Positions 35,771-48,396 of a stretch of DNA of 64,000 nt are shown one piece after another. How positions within the stretch are numbered: position 1 is the stretch's first letter; the number at the start of each line of letters is the position of its first letter. The DNA is taken from assembly GCA_010093515.1 (NCBI GenBank), contig MU001680.1:200318-264317 (forward strand), in the 5' to 3' direction. Origin of the DNA: Lineolata rhizophorae (lineage: Eukaryota; Ascomycota; Dothideomycetes; Lineolatales; Lineolataceae). The position numbers and the translations under genes are program-made. The notes below the pieces were generated by a model. The model was not told where the DNA came from. It saw only the letters and a list, made by a program, of their open reading frames with translations, and did not search any database.

Positions 35771-38106
35771 TGACAGGTTTCGATACCAGGGACCACCAGT
35801 AGCGGAAGCACTGGCGGCACACAGCCCTGTCGCAGCACTGGAGCACCACGCGGCGCGTGTGGTGGTTCCTTTTGCCTCTGGCCGGGCCCGGGGGGGTGTG
35901 CTGCTTCTGGAAAAAGTCGAGGGAGCTTTGGCGAGGGGGCGCAGTCCCGACCAGCTCCAAAAAGCGGGTTCGACGGCGGATAAGGGGAGTTCGCCGGCGT
36001 ACGGAGTACTTGTAAGGGGAGGTTTTCTTTTTTTTTCTTTTCTTTTCAACAAGCTAGTTGACGGTAGGTGGCCGACTTGCTCAGGCCGGTCGCCACCAAA
36101 CGCCTGTACCGGTACCGTACGACACGCCGGGCCCTTGTGCGAGCTACGGATCCCGTCCCTCGGCACGACTCAGACATCTTTCTGTCCGTCTCCGCTCCGC
36201 TCGCTGCTGGCGGCGCTGCAAGGATGCCACTTCCGTGAGGCCTGCACAACCATTGATCGAGCGCGGGCAACCTACTCGGCGCACGGCGTGGGCGCGCTCA
36301 GCCCGGGGGCTCATCATCAACTACTCAGCGAAAAAAGGCGCCGCTGCCCGGGACTGCCAGCAGACCGCCTGCGCGCCGGAACGGGAACCCGGCGCGCGCA
36401 AGGCGGTGGGCGGCGGCGGGCGCGCCCCGTCAGGGAGGGGAGCCGAGTCCCGAACGATTATCATCATCATCGTCATTACAGTAAGAAAGCAGAGCGGTAA
36501 ATTGGGGGTCGGTCCCTCGGGGGGCGTGGCGTGTGGGTGCGCAACGCGCGAGAGGAATCTGTGTGACTGCCGTTGCCGGCGGTCTTGGGCACAAAGAAAG
36601 GAAAGGTTGAAAAAAAAAAAGATAGAGAAGCAGTCCCCCCATTGGCGAACTGCCAAGGGTCCCCGGCCCCGGCGCTGGCACAGTTGTCGTCTCACCGCAT
36701 TCGCAGCCTGCGACGAAGTTTTCTGGAGCGCCTGGAGCGCGCCCCCCACCCCGCGGGAAATGTCGGGACGGGGCGGGCCAGGCCCTTCTTGTCGGCTGCG
36801 GCCAGCGCCCGGCGCGAGATCCATGCAGCGTGCTCAGATGCTGGCACTCGCTCATGTCTCGGCTCGGCCGGGGGGCTCTCGCTCAACACTGTTGGCTGCC
36901 TCGATCCGGCCTGTTGGGCTTGCCATCTTTGCTTTCCGACGACGCCTTGTGCTTCCCGCCATCCCCCCGGTTCGCGGCCCGGCACCCGCACAAAATCTGC
37001 AGAAATGGGACCGTACTACGGAGCACATACCTACAGCCTGCGAGCACTTGGGCACACGCATGCCGCAGGCCCGCCGTAAGCGCGTTGCTCGAGCCGGAAA
37101 GGAGCTGGCTGACTGCGGACCACCTGATTGAGCGCCCCCCCTCCCTTCACACAAGTTCCAATCCGTTCCGGTCGCGCCCTCCGCCGGATCCCCATACATA
37201 CGTCTAATTTCGCGCCTTGTATGTACTCCGTACATACATGCGGAGTGCGTCTCCCGAACCCAGCCCTTTTCCGGCCGGCCTCGCCTCGCTCGGGACCCTT
37301 CGTTCCTACAGAAAGAGGGTGAGCAGAACCCCCCATGGCCCACTTCGGCCCGCACGAGGCCCACCCACACCGCTCCCTGGCGGGCGCACCAGGGACGCGA
37401 CGGCTCGACGGCTACATACGGGGTGCAGTGGCCCTGCAACTATTCTTAGCGGGGCGCGAGCGAGAGGAGCGCCGGGCCTAGACGACTCCTTCGTTGCCTC
37501 GTAGGGCCTCGTTCGGACGCCCAATTGGCCTCGACTCTTCCCCGGGGGGCGGGAGCTTCTTTCCCCGGGCTTTGGCTTGCGGCGCGGGGATCAGCAGTAG
37601 CAGATATGTACGTACTACGTACGTAGTATGTAGATGCGGAATGCCGAGGACAGGAAACTGCGAGATGCCATTGTACTCTTTTGATTTTTTTTTTTTTTCT
37701 TGATATCTCCCCCCTGCTGCCGGAAGCTCGCGCGCGGGCTGGACAAGGACGGGGAGCAGGCATCTGGGGTCTACACACCTAGGGGGCTCGCCCAATGGCC
37801 GGCCGGGCCCTGCAAGATGCAGACAAGCTTTTAGCGTCCCGCGTCTGCTGTGCGTCACCCGCCCCCGCGCATCGTGCGTGCGTAGCACACGGTACGTCAA
37901 CCCGACCTCACTGGACCACGGAAAACGCACGCCCCCGGGTCGTCACGTCCCAGCGACGAGAATGCAGTAGCCGCCGCCGCCGCACCTCCGCCGGCCTTCA
38001 CACCGACTTATCTCCCTCCCATCTGCTGGCACATTCCGCCCGCCAGCCACTCCGCATCCCGCGAAGAACGCCAACCCTGCGGTTTCCGAGCACGCGCTCC
38101 GCCGCC
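35771..38106. other. Divergent promoter region, malic enzyme / HAM1-like gene
   Basis: About 2.3 kb, GC-rich. It contains two copies of the TACGGAGTA 9-mer (36000-36008 forward, 37224-37232 reverse) and a perfect 16-nt palindrome at 37613-37628. Long frames on both strands are of the GC-rich shadow kind. A T14 run lies near 37686-37699. No gene is called. Confidence 0.5.
37613..37628. repeat. Perfect 16-nt palindrome TACTACGTACGTAGTA
   Basis: The two halves (TACTACGT / ACGTAGTA) are exact inverse complements. A close relative, TACCACGTACGTAGTA, lies at about 3827-3842. It sits about 0.5 kb upstream of the HAM1-like start. It could be a dimeric transcription-factor site or simply a motif common in this genome. 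Confidence 0.7.
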
Positions 38107-40633
38107 ATGCTGTCGTCGTGCTTCGGCCTCCGCAAGTCGCGGCGCGGCGACGACGAGGAGCAGGGCGCTTCCGGCCGCGGCGGCAGCGGGGCAGACCGGG
38201 AGCCGCTGCTGGCCCGCTACGACGACGAGACGGCCCTGCAGCGCGAGCTGCACAAGAAGCTGCACACGTACGCGATGCTGCGGGCACTGGCCGCGGGCCG
38301 CATGCCGTCGACGGAGCAGGCCATCGCCAACATCCGGACCCTGCTCGCCGCCGACGCGCTCAATCCCGAGGACCCGGGGCTCAGCGACTCCGGCCGCCTG
38401 CTGGCCAAGTACGCGCGCGACTGGCTCGGCCAGCTCGCCGCGCTGCTGCGCAACAAGAACGGGCGCGACCAGCTCCAGGACTTTGCGTGGTGCCTCGCCA
38501 AGGCCCGCGTCTCGGTTGACGCCGACGACGTCGCCCGGAACGCCGGGCGCGCCAGGGCCAGGGCCGACACCGTGGCAGGTGCGTTCCACCCCGCGCGGAA
38601 GGCCCGCCCAGGGTCCAACCACCGCTGTTGCCCCCTGCCTCTCCCCACTCCTTCCCCGATCTTCTCTTCCCTCTCGTTCTGACTGTAGGCACGCCTTGCG
38701 CTCCATCTCAGCCTACCGCAGCCTCCAATCCGTCGGCTCCCTCCTCCTCACCAATTCCGACTTTCGCCTATTCCTCGCCGACCTCAACGTCGTCGGCCGC
38801 GAGGTCTTCAAGGACACCGCCTTCGCCCTGTCTTCCGCCGCCGACGACGCGGGCCGGAAGCTCGAGCCCTCGGATGAGCAGCAGGACCTCCTCAGGGAAC
38901 CCGGAGCCGATGCGGAGATTGCTCCGCGCGGGGAAGGCCAGCAGGATCCGCAGCAGCCCCACCGCCAGCCGGCGCCATCCGGGGAGGATCTCGAGCGCGA
39001 TGCCGCCGAGGTGGGCGGGACGATAGTCAACGGCGCCGCCCAGGTGGCCCGGGAAGCTGCCCGCAGCGCGACCGACAAGGCCAAGGGCGACGAGAAGGAC
39101 ACGCTACTGCACAGGCTCAAGCAGGCGGTGCTTAAGCTGCGCCAGCGGCCTGACTACTCCGAGTCCGTGTCGACGTTGTCCATGCTCCTGAAGCGCTACG
39201 CTCTCACGTACTCGCGCGTCCTGTCAGACGTGGCTGATACCGCTCAAGCCGATGTGCATGCTAACCCGGCCGCCGCACGTGCGGTGCGCAACTTCTGGGA
39301 GCTGCTGACTTCCTTCGGCGACAAGAAGGAGTGGGAGGAGCTGGAGCGGAGGTGGTCGAGAGTGCTTCGGCACAAGGACAACGACCCAGAGTTCGAGGAT
39401 CTGCTCACCAGAATAGGCGACGAGCTTCAGGCGCTGCTCATCGATCCCGACTTCTTCGATCACGCGCAGGACAAATTCGACGAGCTCCGCGAGAAGGCTC
39501 GCCAAGTGGGCTCCAAGTCCGGCTCCTCGCTTCGCGCCGATGCCGACGCCTTCCTCGAGCAGCTGCAGCGCGCCGTCTCCTCCATCGCCCGCGACGCCGA
39601 CATCTCGGCGCTCCTCCAAACGTCGCTGCAAATCTCCCGCATCCTCTCGCCGGCCTCGTCCACCTACAACCGGGAGCTCGTCGACGACGCGCTCCGCGTC
39701 TTCATCCCGCGCCTGATCTCGGCCATCCAGCACATTCCGATCCCGCGCCTCGAGCTCTCGACGCCGTCGCTGGACCTCCTCCTCGAGAACCTAATCCTCG
39801 AGCCGGGAAGCCCCCGCGTGCCCCACACGTCCTTCTTCCCCTCGGCCGTCCGCGTCGAGTCCGTCTCGGCCGTCCAACTGTACCGCGCCGCGCACGACCC
39901 GCTGCGCGACCGGACGCGCCGCGAGGCGCGGCCCGCCGTGGCCGAGAGCCGCGTCGCCATCGCCCTCGACGGCCTCAGCCTGCACGCGGCCGACGTCGGC
40001 TTCGTGCTGCGGGCGCGGCCGCGCGCCTGGTGGCTGCCGCGGCAAGTGACGGCGCAGGGCCTGGCCAGCGCGGCGCTGGACGGGCCAGGCGTCGACGTGC
40101 GCGTCGAGCTGGACGTGGCGGCCCGGGCGGAGACGAGCCCGGCCCACGTGGTCTCGCTGCGGGCGGTCAAGGTGCGCGCCCCCGGCTTCGACGTGGCGGT
40201 GGCGGGCACGGGCTCGTGGTGGCGCGACGCGGTGGCGCGGGCGGCCCGGCCGCTGCTCCGGCCGCTGCTGCGCCGCCGGCTCGAGGCCGCCGTCGCGGCC
40301 GGCGTCGCGGCCGGGCTGCGCTGGCTCGACACCGAGCTCGTCTTCGCGCGCGAGCGGCTGCGGGCGACGCGCGTGGCGGAGCCGAGGGACCTGGCTACGT
40401 TTGTCAGGGCGGTGGCGGCGAGGGCGGCGCCGGCGGAGAGCGAGGATGTGTATGTGAGGGTTGGGGCGCGGGATCAGGGGAGGGGGGTGTGGGCGGGGGT
40501 GAGGGCGCCGGGGAGTTTGGAGGGGGTGTGGGAGGGGGTGTTGGAGGGGGAGGAAGGGGGGGAGGGAGGGGGAGAGGGGGGGTGGAGGTCGGGGGTTTTT
40601 GATGTTGTGGGGGAGGGGAGGGGCGGGTGGTGA
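38107..40633 (+). CDS. HAM1-like protein (hyphal anastomosis family), 797 residues
   Basis: Exon 1 is 38107-38578 (start MLSSCFGLRKSRRGDDEEQG). For intron 1 the strong donor GTGCGT pairs in phase with the acceptor CTCAG before 38712, giving ...ADTVA-AYRSLQSVGSLLLT. The nearer acceptor GTAG (38688) would need a weak donor. Exon 2 is 38712-40633. Segments typical of the HAM1_N/HAM1_C (DUF4449) proteins include LLLTNSDFRLFLADLNVVGR, TLSMLLKRYALTYSRVLSD, IPRLISAIQHIPIPRLELS and LDLLLENLILEPG, a lipid-binding-like C-terminal half. Relatives are known from Neurospora hyphal fusion studies; the role here is inferred. The last ~50 codons are unusual: long G runs coding for Gly/Glu-rich low complexity. 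The stop codon overlaps a GTGAGT donor-like site, so the true 3' end may differ. Confidence 0.8.
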
Positions 40634-43171
40634 GTGCGAAGTGGGGTACTTGCGCCGTGCATTTGTGTGCATTGTGCGTAGTATGTATGAGCATACTTGG
40701 GTTGTTTCTGCTTCTTGTATGTATGGTTAGGGTAACCCCAAAAAGTATATGGTACGTAAGGTTATGAAAAGTTTGGTTTTGTTAATTCGATGGGTGTGGT
40801 GCTGGATGGATTGTGGATCTATGTGGTGGGCAGGTATGCACGTGTGTAGGTGTGTTGTCCTAGCTGCTATGAGTATACGCGGGGTGATGATTCTGGACTT
40901 TGGAGGGAGGAGCGGGTGGTAGGGTTGTGTGCTGGTTGGAATGGATGAACGGGGCGTGCGTGTGCAGAGCGTAGGTTAGGGAGAGTGTGCTGTGGTTGGT
41001 GGGGTATTGTAGCTTTGAAAGTTTTGCGGATTGTAGGACACCCAAGATGGACCTTTTTGAAAAGGAATGTACATGGTCTTTCTCCCCGGCCTGGGGAGAA
41101 CCGGTTTTGTGATGGACGGGTTCTGGACGCCCGCGTGCCTGTTGCGGGGAACTGCTTGATGCGTAGGTTGTAGACGCTCCTAGTTTTCTACTGTGCATAT
41201 ATACATTCTCTCCCTGGTTCCTGTAAACTTTTCTTCTGTTATCTGCTAGCTCTCTTTGTAGTTTCACGGTATACGATGGTATATTAAGCGTGATACCTCT
41301 ATATCTAGGAGACCGATAATAGCTTTCTAGAAGGGGGGCTGGTCTGGTATCCTGTTCCTTTCCGATATTGGAAAGCCTTTTCTCGGTTCTTTTCCAGCAC
41401 CTCCAGCACTAGCAGAGAGATATCACGTCCACAAGACAATGAGGCAAAGCTGTCATAATGTAGAATGACATCTGGCCACCAATCAGCATGTTATCCGGGG
41501 CAAGGCAATACAAAGCCCTGCTCCAAAGCTAGATAATGGGAAATTGAAATTATTCCTGTTCATGCAGCGATCATCATTGTAATGCTCATGTTCTAATTTG
41601 GGATCCAGCCGCCCATTCAGAGCAAGATCTGATCACTCCTCAATTGGGACTTGATCCGATTGGGATCGAGCGCCGGGTTGACAATAACAAACTTCCTATA
41701 TAGGAGGGGATGCCGTAACGTCCTTATTTCCCTGTCGCATACGTGAAGAACACGGGACTTGAGAATGATCATGGTTCACTAGATAGTTGGATTGCGCAAA
41801 ATTACTCTCCGCTCTGTCCCTTGGCATGGAAATGTCGGAGGATCCCGATGTGAACGCAAGATGTTGAACGCTGCTACGGGAACAAGCGGAGTATATTTCC
41901 AGCCAGGCCGAGCCTAAACTCGGAAACTTCCCGTGAATGGAACCGGCGACGGCTCGCGATCAGAGATGGACTCATGTCGTCCTAGATAGATAGCTTCGCG
42001 AACCTTGCGAAGCTATGATGCACGTATACATGGTGCATTCCGCCTCATCCAATCTGCTCCTAGAGCTACAGAAAAACCCACAATGGCCGCCGCCCAACGC
42101 AAAACGGAATCCGCGGAACTTTGCACATCGTCGATATATCGATATACGTAGTACATACGCACTGCAAGCACCGCGCGTCTCCGCCCCCTGCCGCGTGTCG
42201 GGCTAAGCCCGAGAGCGGCCACGGCCACGGACGCGGGGGCCCTGTGCCGAGCTATGTACATGTACAATGTACTACGACCATACATATACATCCCACCGCC
42301 AATTGACAACGGCTCGGCACGACTCCCCCTGTTGCGGCAAGTGAGCACGTGCGTGATCAAGAACTGTCCAATGCAGCAGGGCAAGCCGCACTGCGGGGGA
42401 AAAGCGCGCACTTATGCACGAGCGAGACCAATTGCCGTGCCAACCACTCGGGCAGCGAATTAGAGCTCTCTAACGGAGTGCATGCAAAAGGGCGTTCCCT
42501 TTGCCATGGCGCAAAGGGCAAAATTCGATGGTGCGATGGCGGGAGCGGTTTGTGGCGGCAGAAAAAGAACCTCCAGGCGGGCGGTGAGGGCCAAGGGCTA
42601 TAGGTAGGGCCGAGAGCGACATCGCTCACCCTGGCTCGCTCCTCTCACTCCGCTTCGAGGCTCGACCCACTCGTTCGTCCCCGCCGCTCGTCGACGCGCC
42701 CGCGCTGCGAAAAGATCAATAGCTCCAGAATAGCGGGGCGGATTATGGTGGAAGGGTGCTAAAGAGTCAAAAAGGGAACCATCGTTATAACCCGCGCCCA
42801 ACCACGGCGCCATTACCGGCGCCGCGCCGTCTTAACTTTTTTTTCAACTCTCGCCCGTTTACACCTCAGCCTTTCCATCATCTCGCCGCCGCTCGCCAGT
42901 GAATCGATCTCTCTCTCTCGCCCCGGATGTAGCAGCCACACCAGGCATAGCACACGAGCGCTTCCGTGCCCCTTTCGACGAAGCTCCCGTCCATCCGTCC
43001 CTCCGACACCGCAGGCCAGCTCACCCAGGCTCAGCTCCGCCGCGGCAGCTCAACCTATCCCACACGTCACTGCCAAGAGCCGAGCCCTGACCTGCATCTC
43101 TCGTTTCCCGCCCCCCGGCCCGCAAGCGCGCCCCCCCAAGTTAGTATAGATAACGGCTCCCACCTGGCAGC
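40634..43171. other. Intergenic region between HAM1-like and Mnr2-like genes
   Basis: About 2.5 kb. 40.6-42.0 kb is moderately AT-rich with no gene. 42.6-43.17 kb is GC- and CT-rich, probably promoter and 5' UTR of the magnesium transporter gene. No RNA gene or mobile element was recognised. Confidence 0.5.
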
Positions 43172-43516
43172 ATGCCCACGCACCCGGCAGGCCCATCGAA
43201 TCAGAACGGCCAGCCATCGCCGTCCTCATCTCCTCCTGCGTCGACGTCCGCTTCGGCCGGAGCCTCGCATCAGCACCACCGTTCGACCTCTTCGACTTCG
43301 CCGTCACAGCTTCGCGCCTCCTTCCGCGCGCCCGCCTGGTCTCCGACCGCGTCGTCGCCGCCAGAGCGTCCCCAGGACGCGTCCGCCGCGGGGCCGTCCC
43401 GCTCGCGCGCCCCGGGAGCACCGACGACATCGTTCGCGGCGCTTCCGACGCCAGCGGACGATAACGCGCGTGGCTCCGGCGCCGAGCGGCAAGGCGCGCA
43501 GCAAGGCCAGACTCCG

Positions 43517-43548
<32 letters not shown>

Positions 43549-46500
43549 CAAGAAGCGGCGACATCACCGCGGGGGCAAGAAGAGGCGCGATCGGCGGCGC
43601 AAGTCGTTCGCGGCGCCGCTGGACCTGGGCGAGACAAACGAGGACGACGACGAGGACGTGGACGAGAGCGAGTACGCGGCGGGCGAGAGGCTGCGGCTGC
43701 AACGGCGGCAACAGCAGCAGCTGCAGCAATTGAGGCGGAGGGACGACCAAGAAGATACGCGCGAGGGCGGAAGCGGTGTGGGCGCGGGCGTGGCGCGCGG
43801 CGGGATGCTCGGCGGAGGCGAGAATGGCACGGGTGGCGCGGGGCATAGCAGGAGTAGGAGTAGGAGGGGGAGCGGGTTGCTGCAGGGCGTGGACGAGGCG
43901 GGGAGGGGCTCGGTGCGTGAGGCGGCTAGGTCGGGGTTTTATCGCTTGAAGCAGGCCGAGAGGAGTAATACGAGCTTGGAGAGCGAGGCGTTGCTGGATC
44001 ACAGGTATGCGTCTACGGCTCTTATCATATGGGCTTGTACTGCAGGGAGCCTACGGCTGCCCGACTGCGATTTTGAAAATTGTTATACGGCTGTGCTCGA
44101 ATTGTTTGACTGGGTGCTAACACTTTTTTCTTCACACCTAACAGAGACCAATCCCCCCTTCAAGCCCGCCGCCCGAGCGTCAGCCAGGCCGCCTTTGCCA
44201 GCTCGCGCAGCAGCCTTCCGCACTCTTCTCACCGGCGCCAGCGCTCCTCGACACTGCCCGGCGGTCGCCCTGCCCCACGAGCTTCAGCTCTGTCCCGCTC
44301 TTTCAAGCTGTCAACGCACGCGAGTGAAGATGACCAGGATGACTCGGACGAAATCGCCGTCGACGATCGCACACCCCTCATCACGCGCACTGGCGCCAAC
44401 CCCGACACGCCCGGCCCATCTAGCCGCGGCCGGTACATCGGCGGCGTTAGCGGCGGCTATGGCGGCCTCGGCTTCGGGTCGTCGAGCCAGGTCCAACAGC
44501 ATCACCAGCCGCGGGGCTCGTCCATCGCGTCGTCGCGCTCGAGCCGGCGGCGAGGCATGCGCGGCCTGGGCGCCTCGCACCCCAGCCTGAGCGGCCTGGG
44601 CGAGCAACAGCAGTCCTCGACCTCTTACGACGTCAACAACCCGCCCTCGGTACCCGGCAGCCCCGTCCTGCACCCGCTCGCCGACTTCGACGACGTCCTG
44701 CTAACGGCCGAGGAGTCGCGCGCGCGGGAGGCTGCCGCGGGGCTCGGCCGCGACGCCGTCATCGACATCGACGAGGAGGACGACGAGGCCGCGGCCGCGC
44801 GTCGCGCCGGCCAGGCCGGCTTCGATTCCGTCAGCCCGAGCCCCAAGCAGCTCGATATGCGCAGACGACCGACCACGATCCTCCCCGCCGAGGAGGACGT
44901 GTGCTTCCCGCACGACGCGATGAGCGAGCTGGGCGGGTACGCCTTCGGCGGCGGCGGTCGAGGCGGTGAGGGCGACCTCGCGTCTCGCCGCCCGCGCCGG
45001 CGGGGCGCCCGGCGCCGCCGCGAGTGGCCCGACTTCGCCGTCCTGGAGGAGTGGAGCCGCGAGGAGCAGGAGGAGATGCGGGTGGCGCGCGAGCTGGAGG
45101 AGCGAATGATGGCTGCCGGGGGGGTCGCGGCCGAGCCCGGAAACGGGCCGACGTGGCGGGGCGGCGGGGCGCGCAAGATCTCGGAGCCTCTGTTCGTGGG
45201 CGGAAGGATGCGGCCGGCGAAGACGGGCTGGCATCGCGAGGCCGAGGACGCGCCGTACCGCTGGACCTACTTCACCGAGTTTATCGACACGGTGCATTCG
45301 CAGACGATATCGGAGCTGGTGCAGCCGGGCCAGACGTTCAGGGACCTGTTCTTGCCGGAGCCGCTGGACGAGGAGAGTAGTAGTAGCAGTTGCGCGGGCG
45401 ATGAGGACGAGGACGAGGATGCCTTGGGCTTCGATATGGAGGAGCCAGGTGCCGCCGCTGAGGACAATCTCGATCCCAACACGGCCGTACCGCCGGACGA
45501 TGGCGCGGACCAGCAGCCGTCTGCCAAGCTAAAAGCGTCCAGCGTAGCGACGACAACGGCAGGGCAGAGCCAGGGGCAAAGCCGCGCAGCCAGCCGCATC
45601 CAGTCGCGCGCCCAGAGCCTTAAGAGTCCCACCTTGGCGCCGACGAGGGGCGACGCTGTGTCTAACAAGCAGAGCAGCTCGGGCGAGACGACGGGTGGAC
45701 GGACGACGCCGGCGCTGCAGGGCTCGACGCAAGCGCCGCCGTCAGCAGTGCACACGCCTGGAGGTGGCTCCGGAGGAAAGGGGGCTTCTAGGGCGCAGGC
45801 GCAGGCGCGGCAGCAGGACGGGGAGCGGGGGCGGTTGCGGGAACCTGGGGCCAAGAAGAAGAAGATGGCGCAGGAACGCACGCGGCCCATCTGGTGGCTG
45901 GACGTTCTGTCGCCGACGGACGCGGAGATGAAGGTGTTGCAACGAGCTTTTGGCATCCACCCCTTGACTATCGAGGACATACGGCTGCAGGAGGACCGCG
46001 AGAAGGTGGAGCTGTTCCGCAACTACTACTTCGTCAATTACCGGACGTTCGAGCAGGACACCAACTCGGACGACTACCTGAAGCCTATCAACGTGTACGC
46101 CGTCGTGTTCCGCGAAGGGGTGCTGACGTTCCACTTCAGCATGGTGCCGCACCCGGCCAACGTGCGCCGCCGCATCCGCCAGCTGTCGGACTATCTCATC
46201 CTCGATTCGGACTGGATCGGCTACGCCATCGTCGACGACATCACGGATGCCTACGCGCCCCTCATCGAGTCCATTGAGCACGAGGTCGACGACATCGATG
46301 ACGCCATCCTCGCGCTGCACTCGTCGGCCGTCGACGACGCCGCCGGCGACGGCCGCGCCAGCGTCTATCGCGGCGCCACCCGTTCGCACAACTTCCTCGG
46401 CAAGATGCTACTGCGCGTTGGCGGGGGCGGCAGCAACGCTTCGGCCGGGGGCGGCGCCAGGGACGAGAAGACGGCGTCGGAGATGGTGGCGCAGCAGCAG

Positions 46501-47120
46501 CAGCAGCAGCAACAGACGGACCTGACGGCGGGCGAGAGCGGCGGCGACATGCTGCGGCGGGTGGGCGAGTGCCGCAAGAAGGTCATGGGGCTGTACAGGT
46601 TGCTCGGGACCAAGGCGGATGTGATCAAGGGCTTCGCGAAGAGGTGCAACGAGCAGTGGGAGGTGGCGCCGAAGAGCGAGATTGGGTTTTACCTGGGGGA
46701 TATCCAGGATCATATCGTGACCATGACGGCAAATTTGAGCCATTACGAGAGGTGAGTGAGCCCCCGGGGCGGCCGCGGGCCGGGCGGAAGAGAGCAGAAT
46801 GGCCGAGCCGAGACATTGGATGAGACTGACTGGGGGGGACTCGCAGCCTCCTGTCGCGCGCGCACTCCAACTACCTGGCGCAGATCAACATCCGCATGAA
46901 CGAGCGGCAGGAGAAGACGGCCGACGTGCTGGGCAAGCTGACGGTGCTGGGCACCATCGTGCTGCCCATGAACATCGTGACAGGCATGTGGGGCATGAAC
47001 GTGCTGGTGCCGGGCCAGGACGTCGAGAGCCTGTGGTGGTTCTGGAGCATCACGGCGGGCTTGGTGTTGTTTGGGCTCAGCAGCTTTTTCATCGCGAAGA
47101 GGGTTTATGGGATTGTTTGA
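43172..47120 (+). CDS. CorA-type magnesium transporter, Mnr2-like, with long disordered N terminus
   Basis: Three exons: 43172-44004, 44145-46751 and 46847-47120. Donors are GTATGC and GTGAGT; acceptors are AACAG and CGCAG. Phases agree and give 1237 residues. The first ~900 residues are disordered and charged: a CAG-encoded Gln run near 43516-43547, then KKRRHHRGGKKRR, and acidic and Ser-rich tracts. The CorA domain begins around RPIWWLDVLSPTDAEMKVL and includes HPLTIEDIRLQEDREKVE, YFVNYRTFEQDTNSDDYL and FHFSMVPHPANVRRRIRQL. Intron 2 splits HYE-SLLSRAHSNYLAQ just before the pore. The signature GMN is at about residues 1196-1198 (MWGMNVLVPGQD), between two terminal helices; the protein ends AKRVYGIV. 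In yeast, Mnr2 exports Mg2+ from the vacuole and Alr1 imports it at the plasma membrane. The GMNVLVPGQ context and long N terminus favour Mnr2; that subtype is inference. Confidence 0.93.
43516..43547 (+). repeat. CAG/CAA trinucleotide run coding poly-Gln
   Basis: About ten Gln codons (mostly CAG, one CAA) inside exon 1 of the Mnr2-like gene. Confidence 0.9.
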
Positions 47121-48396
47121 AGGGGGCGCCAGAATGGGGCGTTGTGGCGGAGGCTCGTGGGTGGTGTTGGTGTTGTGATGCCCTTTCTTTCTTTTTTTTT
47201 TTTTTTAATTGCGGAGAGGAGTTGCGGGATTGTGTGAGAGTGGGAAGGGAGTGTGGGGGAATGAGGAGGTGAAAAAAGGGTCTGGCGCGAAGTGCTGTGG
47301 CGGGAAGATGGGCTAGAGTGTATTGCTTGGTGGTTAATTGGCTATTCGCGGGATTTGGTGCTCACTCGTTTGGAAGGGGCTCATTGGATTGTGCACTACG
47401 ACTGCTACGGGAACTGAGGGAAACAAACAATAGAGAGGGACCTTGGGGGAAAAGTTTTGACCTGTTGTATTCTATAAGCGATGTTTTCTATTTTGCGTCC
47501 ATTTTCTTTTGGAACGTTTCTTTTCCGCTGTCGGTTGTCTGCATCGCACATACGCATACACATTGCTGGGCGGCTGCCCGCGGGGTTCTTGTCAAGGTTG
47601 GTCATTGATCTAGGCATCTTGGTCTGTTTCCTTGTGTCAATTGGCAGTGGTAAGGCTCACACGGAACCATTGTTGCACTTGCGGCATGTAAATTGATTGA
47701 ATGGATCCAGTTCGCCAATTGTATATAGAAATGAGGAGAAGGTTTGGGTTGTCTGTTGCATTGAAAATGTTAGACGTGTTGAGCCGTGATATGGTGTTGC
47801 TTTTAAGGAACGTTATTCCAGCTATCAGTTCTCTTGTTGGTTCTTGAGGGATATATCATGTATAGTTCCTAGCCAGCAGCATCGCACCAAGGTGCAATAC
47901 TGCGCCAGTCTTTTGGCCAAGTCGGTTAGTTGCAGGCTAGGGCATGCTAGTTCTAACAAAAATAATTAAAAGAGAAGTCTAAAGGGAAGGATATCAGCTA
48001 GACATTCTACATTGTACGACGGTCGGTCTCCCCTAACTGCTATAAAAAGGGATTTACGACGCGGATATACGGCCAACTCGTACAGTTAGGCTCTAGAAAG
48101 GACCTTCTGTTACCACGGCGTTGACCCATATCACGTGGGACCCTTCCTATATGGGAAAGACCCCTGCCAAGCGCACGTGATGTCAACGCCCCTATGTAGA
48201 TGCCTGACAGGAGGCAGAGGGCACCTTCCACCCTTAGCGATCAGTTTGCCAATGCTTCCTTGAACCATCATTTCTTCGTGCGTTCAACGTGACTTGACTT
48301 GTTGATTCACACGACTATTCGCCCTGGGTCTCCTTGGCCCGTTAATGATAGTCACGTGATGATGCACGCTATGCAAACCTTTCTACGTTGGCGGCG
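47121..48396. other. Intergenic, start of accessory island
   Basis: About 1.3 kb of 3' flank of the magnesium transporter gene, turning AT-richer after 47.4 kb. Several CACGTG cores occur (48132-48137, 48174-48179, 48353-48358). No gene was recognised. Confidence 0.5.
48364..48386 (+). repeat. 23-bp direct repeat, copy 1
   Basis: The 23-nt string from 48364 to 48386 (beginning GCACGCTATGCAAACC and ending CTAC) recurs exactly at 48908-48930, 544 nt downstream. The decayed paralogue fragment lies between the two copies. Confidence 0.95.

Noticed and set aside
38688-38711. Nearer acceptor (GTAG at 38688) for intron 1 of the HAM1-like gene
   Set aside because: It breaks frame with the strong GTGCGT donor. 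Only a weak GTTCCA donor would fit, so the CTCAG acceptor was preferred.
39331-40602. Arg/Gly-rich forward frame inside the HAM1-like gene
   Set aside because: Alternative-phase reading of a GC-rich exon; the in-phase frame has conserved segments.
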